Source: Cloacimonetes bacterium UBA5614 (GTDB taxonomy: Bacteria; Cloacimonadota; Cloacimonadia; Cloacimonadales; Cloacimonadaceae). From it: a stretch of 64,000 nucleotides of DNA. The notes beneath the pieces were generated by a model that saw nothing but the letters and a program-made list of their open reading frames with translations, made no database searches and was not told the DNA's origin. The DNA lies in NCBI GenBank assembly GCA_002424605.1, contig DIKQ01000001.1, positions 1 through 64,000 of the forward strand, read 5' to 3'. The translations under genes were made by a program, and so were the position numbers. The stretch's first letter is position 1; the number at the start of each line of letters is the position of its first letter. This document shows positions 17,701-25,217 of this stretch, piece after piece.

Positions 17701-17869
17701 GGGTTTGATGCCTATGGCCATAGGAATGGGTGAAGGCGGAGAAGCTCAGGCACCACTTGCCAGGGCTGTGGTGGGTGGTATGCTGAGTTCTGCGTTGATA
17801 ACCCTGATTTTTGTTCCTGTTGTGTATTCCTATTTTGAGGAGAAATCCAGAAAAAGAAAGTCTGCATAA
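14780..17869 (+). CDS. RND multidrug-efflux transporter (HAE1/AcrB family)
   Basis: A 1029-residue inner-membrane proton antiporter spanning the full family length. It has an N-terminal helix (VFTSMVVLIIIILGGIAFL), a porter domain, six clustered helices from about residue 335, a second porter domain, and final helices ending SYFEEKSRKRKSA. The TM4 motif GIGMLLDNSIVVLENIF keeps the first of the two AcrB proton-relay aspartates, while the second is Asn, a common variant in this subfamily. The product works with the adaptor encoded just upstream. Substrates cannot be predicted. There is no clear terminator downstream. Confidence 0.95.
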   Translation: MKLAQKSVERPVFTSMVVLIIIILGGIAFLRLPIDLMPDITFPTLSVSTSYGNASPEEVEELITRPIEQSMAAVPGVQSIDSESSSGSSNVRLSFAWGTNLEEASNDMRDRLDRVISALPDDASRPVLRKFDISATPIMMLGVTSELPPLQLRHLIDNQIQYRLERVPGVAAIFVRGGLEREIHVNLDPDKIKALRMPLDQIISAVRASNINLPAGSVISGNKEIIIRTPGEFNTIDELRNTVILERNGSTITLGQVADVEDSWAKITRYTRINNTPGVQISINKQSGTNTVAVAKAVIKEIDKINADMPQISLIPVMDSSIYIRRSINNVGMAAVLGGILAIFVLLLFLRNVKSTMIISTAIPISIIATFGLLYFSGFTLNIMTLGGLALGIGMLLDNSIVVLENIFRLREKGMGQKEAAIQGSSEVAAPIIAATITTLVVFLPLIFMRGMSGVMFKQLAYVIAFSILCSLLTALTIVPMLSSRMLTVANQSPAKAKRYKDKIFNVIGEYLVAMENRYKRLLHLALNHRMITAVSAVSLLGLSLLLIPLVGTELMPATDEGEIRINVEMEIGTKLEITDAKMKQIEAIITKAVPELKNMISFTGGTGWSSSTSNTGFIRLSLVSLNERKRSSEDISQELRKLLGGLPGTKARVTAGSSIMLFRRLQSDAGRLEIIVRGHDLAFASKLASQIKKLIDTVDGVTDSNISRTTGTPEELVMVDRQKASELGLTVQQIARTLQIVLSGSSAGVYREDGKEFTILMQVTEDKKKSLDDVLNLTVTNSRGVPVVLKNVVSVKPGLGAVEIDRQNQERVTSVNANISGRDMGSIISDIRVKMRELAIPEDFAVVFGGDYEEQKSASRELLMSFVLALILVYMVLASQYESLRDPFVVMFSVPFAIIGVVLVLFLTKTTFNIQSYIGSIMLGGIVVNNAILLVDTTNQLRRHEGLGVREAIEEAGRRRLRPILMTASTTILGLMPMAIGMGEGGEAQAPLARAVVGGMLSSALITLIFVPVVYSYFEEKSRKRKSA

Positions 17870-17886
17870 CAGTCATAGATGTCCAC

Positions 17887-18005
17887 TGCTTTACGCTTAA
17901 TACAGCTATTTATCTGTTTGGGGGTAAGTTAGCCTATCTGTTTACAGTTATATACGACTAAATTACTACCAGGCATAGCATTAAGCATCTCTGTGCCGTA
18001 AAGCA
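17887..18005. promoter_or_regulatory. Nested inverted repeats upstream of the sigma54 promoter
   Basis: TGCTTTACG (17887-17895) and CGTAAAGCA (17997-18005) are exact inverted copies. Inside them GCTTAAT (17895-17901) and ATTAAGC (17980-17986) are also inverted copies. The block lies about 75-190 bases upstream of the -24/-12 promoter, the usual range for enhancer sites of sigma54 activators. The binding role is inferred. Confidence 0.35.
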
Positions 18006-18077
18006 ATCACAATACATAAGACTTGCTGATCTGCCTCATATGTCTTTATAACATAAACTTACAGTTCTTTCATTGTA

Positions 18078-18092
18078 TGGCATGCCTTTTGC
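18078..18092 (+). promoter_or_regulatory. Sigma54 (-24/-12) promoter
   Basis: TGGCATGCCTTTTGC has the invariant GG and GC exactly ten bases apart and matches the TGGCAYR-N4-TTGC consensus at every defined position except the final W. Transcription would start near 18104, giving a leader of about 75 bases before the small gene at 18179. Confidence 0.8.
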
Positions 18093-18178
18093 GTTTGTTT
18101 ATAAAATCTGATAATTGATTAGGTGATATTTTGTCCCTGATTCAGAGACCAAGTCTTTAATTGTTAAAGGAGACTGCC

Positions 18179-18409
18179 ATGCATACTGATAGTGAGCTTA
18201 GACGTTCTATTGAAACAATGTTCATCGCACCGGTGGATTACGACAGTATAAAAGTTGAAACCAGGGAGACCGCAGATGAACCTATCCTGGTGGTAACCCT
18301 TTACAAAAACAACCGGGTTATTTTCTTCCAGAACTATGCCTTTGAATCGACCTTCCTGAGAGAAGTGGATACCAAAGGCTGCCCGATAGCCGCAATGCCC
18401 AGGTTATAG
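18179..18409 (+). CDS. Small protein of unknown function, paralogue 1
   Basis: The start at 18179 has AAAGGAG six bases upstream; an earlier in-frame ATG at 18161 lies before this site. The 76-residue product is soluble and carries a core VDYDSIKVETRE, then DEPILVVTLYKNN and FFQNYAFEST. The gene at 18605 encodes a clear paralogue. I recognise no family. The gene is the first one downstream of the sigma54 promoter at 18078, so it is probably expressed only when a sigma54 activator is active. The shape suggests a small alpha/beta protein; that is inference. Confidence 0.8.
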   Translation: MHTDSELRRSIETMFIAPVDYDSIKVETRETADEPILVVTLYKNNRVIFFQNYAFESTFLREVDTKGCPIAAMPRL

Positions 18410-18604
18410 TACTCCTGTTGTTGCCATGCATTCCTTGAAGTAAAACATATTACGAGTTACCGTAATAATTCTTACCACTCTCCCTTTCGGCCAATATCTA
18501 ATTTCAGTGCAAATGCTTTATTTTCCATATCTTGCATATAAACACAGCTTTGGATCAGTTATGGCTCTGTTTATTGGCGAATTGAGCCATGGCAGGAGGA
18601 AGCT

Positions 18605-18826
18605 ATGTATTATAACAATGATTTTCGGCGCATTATTGACAGGATGTTCGTACCACCGGTTGACTATGACAGTATCAAGGTGGAAACCCGGGAAAGGTCT
18701 GACGAACCGATACTAATCATTACATTGTATAAGGATAAGGAGGTCGTCTTTTTCCATAATTATGCCCTTGAGTCCACATGCCTGGGTGAGGGTGAGAGCA
18801 TGCAATCCCCTGCTTCCCTACAATAA
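18605..18826 (+). CDS. Small protein of unknown function, paralogue 2
   Basis: A 73-residue product with AGGAGG before the ATG. It aligns without gaps to the 76-residue protein at 18179 over the core (VDYDSIKVETRE.sDEPILiiTLYK...vFFhNYALEST.L), with different ends. The two genes are separated by 195 bases with no recognisable promoter or terminator, so they may be co-transcribed from the sigma54 promoter. A second in-frame-shifted open frame at 18507 is a shadow. Function is unknown. Confidence 0.8.
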   Translation: MYYNNDFRRIIDRMFVPPVDYDSIKVETRERSDEPILIITLYKDKEVVFFHNYALESTCLGEGESMQSPASLQ

Positions 18827-18957
18827 AAATATATGGAGGTTTTACTCTCTCCTGTTGTATTGTTTAATAAATCATTTGCCCAAAATCACGAGGTCAATTA
18901 TTATGGTTTTAAATGATTATTTGATTGCTTAAGCAATTGTAATCACAAGGAGTAAGG

Positions 18958-19794
18958 ATGTTTACAACAAAGAAAAGCTTGTGCCTGCTGCTGCTGATTG
19001 TCGTGCTGACTACTTTCACGACCACTGCCTGCGCACAAAAAAAGGATGATAAAGGTATGACAGATCTGACTGCCAAGAAGACAAAGGTCACGATTGAGAC
19101 CAGCCAGGGCAACATAGAACTGGAGCTTTGGCCCAATATGGCGCCCAAGACAGTTGATAATTTTGTAAAGCTGAGCAAGGACAAGTTCTTTGAAAGCACC
19201 TATTTCCATAGAGTTATTCCTGATTTCATGATTCAGGGCGGCGATCCCAACACCAAAGATGGTGACCGCAGCAATGACGGCCAGGGCGGTCCCGGTTACA
19301 AATTTGAAGACGAATGCTTTCTGGAAGGCGGAACTCCCATTACTGGTCCCATCGATAGCGAGCAGTTGGCTATGAAAATCTGGACTGATGTAATCATGCC
19401 TTACCTGCAGGCCACCCCTGAACCAGACGCAGAAATCGTGGCTATTGTGGATTCTGTGATGGCAATGCAGAGCGGCGACCCGATTATGGCGCGCACTGTA
19501 GAATTCTTCCTCGAGAAGACCGGCCATGCCCCCCTGTTTGAGCAACAGCTTAAGCATGCCGTGGAATACGGCACCATTTGCATGGCAAACAGCGGTCCCA
19601 ATACTAACGGTTCTCAGTTCTTCATAGTCACCAAGAAAGACGGCGCAGCCTGGCTGAATGGCAAGCACACTGTTTTTGGCAAAGTTACCAAGGGTATGGA
19701 TATTGTGCATAAGATTGAAAACCTGCCCCGTGATAAAGCAGACAACCCCTTGGCAGAGAACCAGGCAATAATCCAGAAGATTAAGGTTAAATAA
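18958..19794 (+). CDS. Cyclophilin-type peptidyl-prolyl isomerase, lipoprotein, with internal insertion
   Basis: A 278-residue protein that catalyses proline isomerisation during protein folding. The N-terminus is a signal peptide ending in a lipobox-like TTTAC|A, so a periplasmic lipoprotein is likely. The cyclophilin fold is clear: NFVKLSKDKFFESTYFHRVIPDFMIQGGDP, then after an interruption ANSGPNTNGSQFFI and TVFGKVTKGMDIV. Between FEDE (about residue 121) and YGTICMAN (about residue 202) lies an extra helical segment of roughly 80 residues. AAGGAG precedes the ATG. The gene is followed closely by two small downstream genes. Confidence 0.92.
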   Translation: MFTTKKSLCLLLLIVVLTTFTTTACAQKKDDKGMTDLTAKKTKVTIETSQGNIELELWPNMAPKTVDNFVKLSKDKFFESTYFHRVIPDFMIQGGDPNTKDGDRSNDGQGGPGYKFEDECFLEGGTPITGPIDSEQLAMKIWTDVIMPYLQATPEPDAEIVAIVDSVMAMQSGDPIMARTVEFFLEKTGHAPLFEQQLKHAVEYGTICMANSGPNTNGSQFFIVTKKDGAAWLNGKHTVFGKVTKGMDIVHKIENLPRDKADNPLAENQAIIQKIKVK

Positions 19795-19823
19795 ATCGCT
19801 GCCTGCCTGACAAGAGGATTATC

Positions 19824-20033
19824 ATGAGAGCAATCTATACTTTTGAGGATGAGCATACAGGAAAAGATTATATTCTGATTCCAAAAATCAGGGAAGTGCA
19901 GACAGCTCTGGGCAGTATTGTCGTCACCTTTGACAATGGCGACAGAAAGTCCTTTTCTGTGCCGAACCTGAAACAGACCCTGGATCATTTTCTTCTGATC
20001 ATTGAAGCATATTATGCAGATATCAGGAAATGA
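19824..20033 (+). CDS. Small protein of unknown function coupled to the TtcA-like gene
   Basis: A 69-residue soluble protein that I do not recognise, with GAGG upstream of the ATG. It has a beta-rich start (RAIYTFEDEHTGKDYILI) and an amphipathic helix at the end. Its stop overlaps the start of the TtcA-like gene by four bases (ATGA), which argues for translational coupling and a real gene. A role linked to tRNA thiolation is possible but not shown. Confidence 0.7.
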   Translation: MRAIYTFEDEHTGKDYILIPKIREVQTALGSIVVTFDNGDRKSFSVPNLKQTLDHFLLIIEAYYADIRK

Positions 20034-20740
20034 GGACTGCTCACAACCGAAAAGTAGTCAAAAGCGTTAATGAAACAATAATCAACCGGTGCCTGTTTGA
20101 CCCCAATGAAAGGATACTGGTAGGAATTTCCGGAGGAAAAGACAGTCTGGCTTTGCTGGACTGTCTTTCTTCAATAGGTTGCAAAAACCTGCACAGCATA
20201 CACATACGTATTGACCATTCATCTCCTCTCCCCTTCGAAAGTTTCTGCGCAGACAGGTCAGAATTTACAGTTTTGGACACAGATATTTTGTCCAGGGTGC
20301 AGGGCAGCAGCCGCAGAAACATCTGTTATATGTGCAGTCGCGAGAAAAGAAAAGCCCTGTGCAATTATGCAGTTGACCGGGGATTCAGCAGAATAGCTCT
20401 TGCCCACCATAGGGATGATGTGATAGAGACTCTGCTGCTAAACCTGATATTCCAGAGGGAAATCAGCACTATGCTCCCCGCCCAGGCATTGTTTGATGGA
20501 AAACTGGAGATTGTGCGCCCCCTATATGACACCCCTGAAAAGGACATCAGAAGGTATGCCAAAGAGGAAAGACTGCCGGTATCAGACTGGAAATGCGGTT
20601 TTGAGAAAGACAGTCGGAGAGCCTGGGTAAAACAGCAAATCAAGGAGTGGCAGAGAGCTTTCCCCCGGGATAAAATCCCCGATAACCTTTTCTCCGCCTT
20701 GCATAACGTGAATCCGGATTTTCTGCCCAGGAAACCTTGA
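20030..20740 (+). CDS. TtcA-like tRNA 2-thiocytidine/PP-loop ATPase
   Basis: A 236-residue member of the TtcA/TtuA group, which adenylates a tRNA base before sulfur transfer. It has the PP-loop motif GISGGKDSLALLD, the pair of cysteines CYMC in the Fe-S/sulfur region, then RIALAHHRDDVIETLLLN and RPLYDTPEKDIRRYA, and a third cysteine in WKCGF. These match the family in order and length, though it is shorter than E. coli TtcA. The modified position (for example C32 of tRNA) is inferred from the family. Confidence 0.85.
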   Translation: MRTAHNRKVVKSVNETIINRCLFDPNERILVGISGGKDSLALLDCLSSIGCKNLHSIHIRIDHSSPLPFESFCADRSEFTVLDTDILSRVQGSSRRNICYMCSREKRKALCNYAVDRGFSRIALAHHRDDVIETLLLNLIFQREISTMLPAQALFDGKLEIVRPLYDTPEKDIRRYAKEERLPVSDWKCGFEKDSRRAWVKQQIKEWQRAFPRDKIPDNLFSALHNVNPDFLPRKP

Positions 20741-20818
20741 GGGTAGAAAACAATAGACAATTTGGCATGATTCAAATCAACTGTCTGCAGTAAAATATAT
20801 GAGTTAAGGAGGCTTATA

Positions 20819-21679
20819 ATGACTTCTTCATTGATAGACCTGCACAAGCTGGTGACAGATTTTGTCACGCCTGAGCGGATTACGCTTGCCATCAGGGTCA
20901 TCCTGATTCTGGTCATCGGAATACCTTTGGTCAGATTTGCCAGAAGACTTACAGGAAAGGTAATTCACGAAAAGCTTTCCGCCCAGTCTGAGATGCTGAT
21001 AAAACGCTTTGTGTATTATCTGGGCATCCTGATTATTCTGGTAAGCGTCCTCAATGAATTGGGTTTCAAGCTATCCGCCTTGCTGGGTGCTGCCGGTGTA
21101 TTGGGTATAGCCATCGGCTTCGCTTCCCAGACCAGTTTTTCCAACATTATCAGCGGTATCTTCCTGATATCGGAAAAGCCTTTTATGGTGGGAGACATCA
21201 TCCAGATTGGTGATACTGTGGGTGTTGTCATCTCAATAGACCTGCTGTCAGTAAAGGTGCGCACTTTTGATTACCGGTTTGTCCGGATTCCCAATGAAAA
21301 CATGATTAAAGCAGAAATCATCAATCTGACCAAGTATGATATGCGTAGGGTAAATCTAAATATCTCTGTCGCTTACAAAGATAACCTGAACAAAGTAATC
21401 GAAGTCCTGAAGGACATTGCTGCCAATGAACCGCTTGCCTTGAAAGAACCCGAACCCACCGTGCAAATCACTCAGTATGAAAACTCGGGAATAGCCATAA
21501 TGTTCGGCGTCTGGGGCAAGAACGACGAGTTTGTCCAGCTTAAAACATCTTTACTTATAAATATTAAGGAGCGTTTCAGCGCTGAAGGCATAGAAATCCC
21601 CTATCCCCATCTTGTCATAGCCAGCCTGCCCCAAAATGCGGCCGTTGAAGCAAAACCCAAGTCAGGGGATATGTCCTGA
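20819..21679 (+). CDS. mscS: MscS-family small-conductance mechanosensitive channel
   Basis: A 286-residue inner-membrane channel that opens under osmotic downshock. It has three N-terminal transmembrane helices. The pore-lining third helix (LLGAAGVLGIAIGFASQTSF) is followed by the beta domain (EKPFMVGDIIQIGDTVGVV) and the cytoplasmic vestibule, ending in a variable tail. TAAGGAGG precedes the ATG. The next gene starts on the base after its stop codon, so the two form one unit with the YjbQ and downstream genes. Confidence 0.92.
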   Translation: MTSSLIDLHKLVTDFVTPERITLAIRVILILVIGIPLVRFARRLTGKVIHEKLSAQSEMLIKRFVYYLGILIILVSVLNELGFKLSALLGAAGVLGIAIGFASQTSFSNIISGIFLISEKPFMVGDIIQIGDTVGVVISIDLLSVKVRTFDYRFVRIPNENMIKAEIINLTKYDMRRVNLNISVAYKDNLNKVIEVLKDIAANEPLALKEPEPTVQITQYENSGIAIMFGVWGKNDEFVQLKTSLLINIKERFSAEGIEIPYPHLVIASLPQNAAVEAKPKSGDMS

Positions 21680-22357
21680 ATGAGAGAAATCCAAGGCATC
21701 ATCTTTGACCTGGACGGTACCCTGCTGTATACGCTAGAAGATATTGCAGATGCAGAAAACCTGGCTCTGGCAGAGCTTGGATTACCGCCTTTGCCTGTGG
21801 AGAAGTACCGTTGGATAGTTGGCGGAGGCGCAGATGACATAGCACGCCGTCTGTTGCCGGAGAGTATGCACAATCCTGACGATATCAATGGATTTGTAGA
21901 CAGGTTCCGCAGTTATTATAAGCAAAACTGGCATGTCAAAACCCGGCTTTATACAGGCATTTCAGACCTTTTAACCATTCTGCGGGACAAGAGAATACGC
22001 CTCGCAATCCTGTCCAACAAACCCGAAGAGTTTGCCCTGAAAATTGTTGACCACTTTTTCCCTGACTGGCAGGGCAGCACAAAACCGCAGCTCTTTACCC
22101 ATGTCGTGGGACAGAGAAAAGGCTTTCCCGTAAAACCCGAACCCGATTTTGCCCTGCAGATTGCCCGGGATTGGCAGCTTTTGCCCCCAAACATCGGATT
22201 TATCGGTGACTCGGACATTGATGTTTATACCGCAAAAAACGCCGGTATGATTGCCATAGGGGCAGAATGGGGATTCAGGGGCAGGGACGAGCTTGAGCAA
22301 AGCGGGGCAGATATCATGCTCAGGCATCCCCTGGAACTGGTGCAATATCTTGTATAG
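21680..22357 (+). CDS. HAD-superfamily phosphatase, phosphoglycolate phosphatase-like
   Basis: A 225-residue cytoplasmic hydrolase with all four HAD motifs. Motif I is FDLDGTLL (nucleophile D10), motif II is LAILSNKPEEF, motif III is the lysine region around GQRKGFPVKPEP, and motif IV is IGDSDIDVYTAKNAGM. The helical cap with GGGADDIARRLL is that of the Gph group, which clears 2-phosphoglycolate, but substrate specificity in HAD enzymes is hard to assign. The ATG directly follows the stop of the MscS gene. Confidence 0.85.
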   Translation: MREIQGIIFDLDGTLLYTLEDIADAENLALAELGLPPLPVEKYRWIVGGGADDIARRLLPESMHNPDDINGFVDRFRSYYKQNWHVKTRLYTGISDLLTILRDKRIRLAILSNKPEEFALKIVDHFFPDWQGSTKPQLFTHVVGQRKGFPVKPEPDFALQIARDWQLLPPNIGFIGDSDIDVYTAKNAGMIAIGAEWGFRGRDELEQSGADIMLRHPLELVQYLV

Positions 22358-22365
22358 GAGGCTCT

Positions 22366-22782
22366 GTGAAAAGCTATCGCAAGGAATTATGGTTTGAGAC
22401 TTCCCAAAGAAGGGAATTTATCAACATTACCCATGATGTGGATGACTGCCTGAGGGAAAGCGGCATCAGGGAAGGGCTTTGCCTGGTAAACGCCATGCAT
22501 ATCACCGCCAGCGTCTTTATCAACGACAACGAATCAGGTCTCCACAGCGATTTTGAAAAGTGGCTGGAAAAACTGGCTCCCGAAAAACCACACTCCCAGT
22601 ATGCCCACAACGGCTATGAAGACAATGCAGACGCCCATCTCAAGCGCCAGGTCATGGGCAGGGAAGTAATGGTGGCAATTACCGGCGGTAGATTGGATTT
22701 CGGACCCTGGGAACAGATTTTTTACGGGGAGTTTGACGGCAGACGCCGCAAGCGTGTGCTGGTCAAAATCATCGGTGAATAG
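22366..22782 (+). CDS. YjbQ family protein
   Basis: A 138-residue protein of the YjbQ/UPF0047 family. The start codon is GTG with ATAGGAGG seven bases upstream. Family signatures include EFINITHDV, the central AMHITASVFINDNESGL, the histidine-rich NADAHLKRQVMG and the end FDGRRRKRVLVKIIG. E. coli YjbQ has weak thiamine-phosphate synthase activity, but the physiological role is unsettled. It is embedded in the MscS-HAD operon with an 8-base gap to the HAD gene. Confidence 0.92.
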   Translation: MKSYRKELWFETSQRREFINITHDVDDCLRESGIREGLCLVNAMHITASVFINDNESGLHSDFEKWLEKLAPEKPHSQYAHNGYEDNADAHLKRQVMGREVMVAITGGRLDFGPWEQIFYGEFDGRRRKRVLVKIIGE

Positions 22783-22797
22783 AAGCATAAGGATATT

Positions 22798-23445
22798 GTG
22801 AAGAATTCTCTGCTCATCCTGTTTATAATTCTGGCAGCTTTGCTGGTCAGCTACCTGGTTTACAGAGCTCATACGGAAGCGGTCTTTACCAGAGATGCCA
22901 CCGCCAGTATCTCCATTGAGGCAGACCCCGTCCAAACCGCTGATAAAGAGACTATCCTGCCCCCCATGCAGATTGGCAGGAACAAATACTTTTTCACCGT
23001 AAAGGCAGGTTACCAAATCAACGGAATGCTGGTAGGAAAAAGGCTTTATCTGCAAGGACATTGGGGACGCCTCTCCCCTTATGACTATTCCCTCGTCTGG
23101 GGAAACATGCCTTCCTATCTGCCAAACCTGAAATTCAGCAATGCCTTCAGGTTCTGCCTTTACAAGTATAAACGAAACGTTATCCTGGACAACAAATATA
23201 TCGAATCACACCTTTCCAACAACCATATAATACCCTCCAACCAAAACATCCGCCGGGCCCTCAAAACCGTCCGCAAGGGAAACCTCGTCAGGATTGACGG
23301 CTATCTCGTAAACGTCACGGCAAACGTAAAAGGCAAAGGAACCGCCAACTGGAATACCAGCACTATCAGGACTGATACAGGCAACGGCGCTTGCGAAATC
23401 ATCTATGTGACAAAGCTGCAAATCAACGACAGGATATTCCAATAG
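22798..23445 (+). CDS. Membrane-anchored protein of unknown function
   Basis: A 215-residue product starting with GTG behind AAGGA. One N-terminal membrane segment (LLILFIILAALLVSYLVY) is followed by an extracytoplasmic domain. Conserved-looking stretches are LSPYDYSLVWGNM, NNHIIPSNQNIRRAL and VRKGNLVRIDGYLVNVT, ending with a segment containing two cysteines only. The last part, where a small-molecule or nucleic-acid OB-like fold could sit (RIDGYLV), is only suggestive. It is the last gene of the MscS unit. I do not recognise the family. Confidence 0.75.
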   Translation: MKNSLLILFIILAALLVSYLVYRAHTEAVFTRDATASISIEADPVQTADKETILPPMQIGRNKYFFTVKAGYQINGMLVGKRLYLQGHWGRLSPYDYSLVWGNMPSYLPNLKFSNAFRFCLYKYKRNVILDNKYIESHLSNNHIIPSNQNIRRALKTVRKGNLVRIDGYLVNVTANVKGKGTANWNTSTIRTDTGNGACEIIYVTKLQINDRIFQ

Positions 23446-23750
23446 CGGAACATGGGCAGGTTTTCCAAATCATTACTTGAGTACTCGTTCTTCCATAGTC
23501 TGAAAAGGAATGACTTTTATGTCAGGTAAGGACATCACATAAGCTGAGAGACACACTTTAAATCACCCAATGATTGCCCATTTAAGAATATGGGTCAATA
23601 GAATTACCTTGACAGGCATCTGCGCACGACACAATTATGTTTTAATCACTCAGGACATCTTATTGATAATAATGTATATAATAAGATATTGATTTATTGA
23701 AGTAGCCGCTCGTTTGTTAGAGATGTTTATTATATAACAAGGAGGTCCTG
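23446..23750. other. Intergenic region before the LVIVD lipoprotein
   Basis: This is AT-rich sequence with one promoter-like site (23609-23641) and no open frame, hairpin with T-run or repeat element that I can support. Confidence 0.5.
23609..23641 (+). promoter_or_regulatory. Putative promoter of the LVIVD lipoprotein
   Basis: TTGACA (23609-23614) is followed by TATGTT after 21 nt (23636-23641), or AATTAT after 18 nt. It lies about 110 bases before the ATG at 23751. Confidence 0.4.
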
Positions 23751-25217
23751 ATGAAGTCTATCTTATATCGCTCAATCCCAATTCTTGTCTGTGTCATCCT
23801 AATGTCATGCAGTTCATCCACTAAGCCAGATAAAGTGGCAAAACCAGTTCTGACCCCGCCTGGCGGTGCATATGACCAATCACAGCTTGTCAGTATTTAT
23901 ACCACGACCGATGGTGCAGAAATTCGTTACACATTGGATGGAAGCACTCCACCAATAAATTCCAACATCTACTCCGCTCCTTTCGAAGTTACCCTGGGAA
24001 CGATTGTAAAAGCTTATGCCTATAAACCAGGAATGGAAGATAGCAATGTTGCTGAGCATTTTTATTCCGGTATTGTTCCCACCCCGGTTGTTAGCCCTGT
24101 CTCTGGAACTTACATTCCGGATACTTACATCCGCATCAGTATCAACGGTTTCACCTCTGCAAACAACTGGCCCGAAGGTATCAGTGTCCGCTACACTCTG
24201 GACGGAACTGAGCCCGACACCACTTCAAGCTTGTATGAGTTTCCTTTTCTAATGGAACAACCTCAAACTATCAAAGCCAGGGCTTACCGCTATAACTGGA
24301 CTCCCTCACCCATTGTTTCCGAAACTTACAGCCTGTTTCCTGCTCTTGAAATACTTGGTTCCTGCGAAACAAACGGCAATGCTATGGACATTGATATTTC
24401 GGGTAATTATATGTATGTAGCAGACCGTAATTGGGGTTTGAGCGTAGTCGATATCAGCAACCCCGCTGCTCCCAGCGTTGTGGGAGACCTTTTACACAAG
24501 AATGCAGTCCTCTTTGTGAAAGTGTGGCAGAATGTTGTTTTTTTGGGAGATCAGTATTCCGGAATACTAGTCATTGATGTAAACAAGCCGGAATCTCCTT
24601 TCCCGGTCGATGTAATTGATGTTGCAGGAACATTAACTGCAATGGCCCTATCAGGTGATTTCCTGTATGTCGGCAATACCACCGGTGCATTGACAATCTA
24701 TCATATCATTGATGCTTTGACGGTTGTGATGGTCGGAGAGCTTTATATGCCCGGAATTCCTGACGGGATGGCAGTTAGCGGAAATTACCTATATGCAACT
24801 GCAGGAAAATCCGGCCTGGCTGTTGTGGACATTAGCAACCCTGTATCTCCCTTGAATGTTGCCACCTGCGCTACTGACGGAGATGCCAAGGCTGTCTCCG
24901 TGGGTGTTAACCATGCTTATGTGACTTACGGTTCTGAAGGATTGCAGGTTATCGACATCAGTAATCCACTGGCTCCTTTCGTTACGGGTAGTCTGATAAC
25001 GCCTACAGAAACATGGCTCGTTTCCTCGCCGGTGAATGGCTACGTCTATGTAACAGGTAACGATATTGACCTTCTGAAGATCAATGTCAGTAATCCTTCC
25101 CAACCTGTTATTGCTGCTTACTGCCAGACTTTGGGAATGTTGCGCAAAGCTGTTTACAATAGCGGTTATCTTTATGTGAGTAATGGCCAGTACGGTATCC
25201 TGGTCGTGGAACCGTAG
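23751..25217 (+). CDS. Lipoprotein with chitobiase-type and LVIVD beta-propeller repeats
   Basis: A 488-residue product with a lipoprotein signal ending LMSC. Two chitobiase/hexosaminidase C-terminal-like modules (CHB_HEX_C type) come first, each with IRYTLDGSTPP or VRYTLDGTEPD cores. From about residue 200 there are six or so LVIVD repeats of about 40-45 residues, with the pattern sGnYmYVAd..wGLsVVDISNPaaP. Such repeats build a beta-propeller. It is probably anchored to a membrane and exposed; it has no catalytic motif. AAGGAGG lies seven bases before the ATG. Confidence 0.9.
   Translation: MKSILYRSIPILVCVILMSCSSSTKPDKVAKPVLTPPGGAYDQSQLVSIYTTTDGAEIRYTLDGSTPPINSNIYSAPFEVTLGTIVKAYAYKPGMEDSNVAEHFYSGIVPTPVVSPVSGTYIPDTYIRISINGFTSANNWPEGISVRYTLDGTEPDTTSSLYEFPFLMEQPQTIKARAYRYNWTPSPIVSETYSLFPALEILGSCETNGNAMDIDISGNYMYVADRNWGLSVVDISNPAAPSVVGDLLHKNAVLFVKVWQNVVFLGDQYSGILVIDVNKPESPFPVDVIDVAGTLTAMALSGDFLYVGNTTGALTIYHIIDALTVVMVGELYMPGIPDGMAVSGNYLYATAGKSGLAVVDISNPVSPLNVATCATDGDAKAVSVGVNHAYVTYGSEGLQVIDISNPLAPFVTGSLITPTETWLVSSPVNGYVYVTGNDIDLLKINVSNPSQPVIAAYCQTLGMLRKAVYNSGYLYVSNGQYGILVVEP

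Noticed and set aside
18530..18560. Possible second sigma54 promoter before the gene at 18605 (TTTTCCATATCTTGCAT)
   Set aside because: It has the TTGCAT half, but the invariant GG of the -24 half is missing.
20770..20800. TTTGGCATGATTCAAATC as a sigma54 site before the MscS gene
   Set aside because: The GC ten bases after GG is absent (AT instead).
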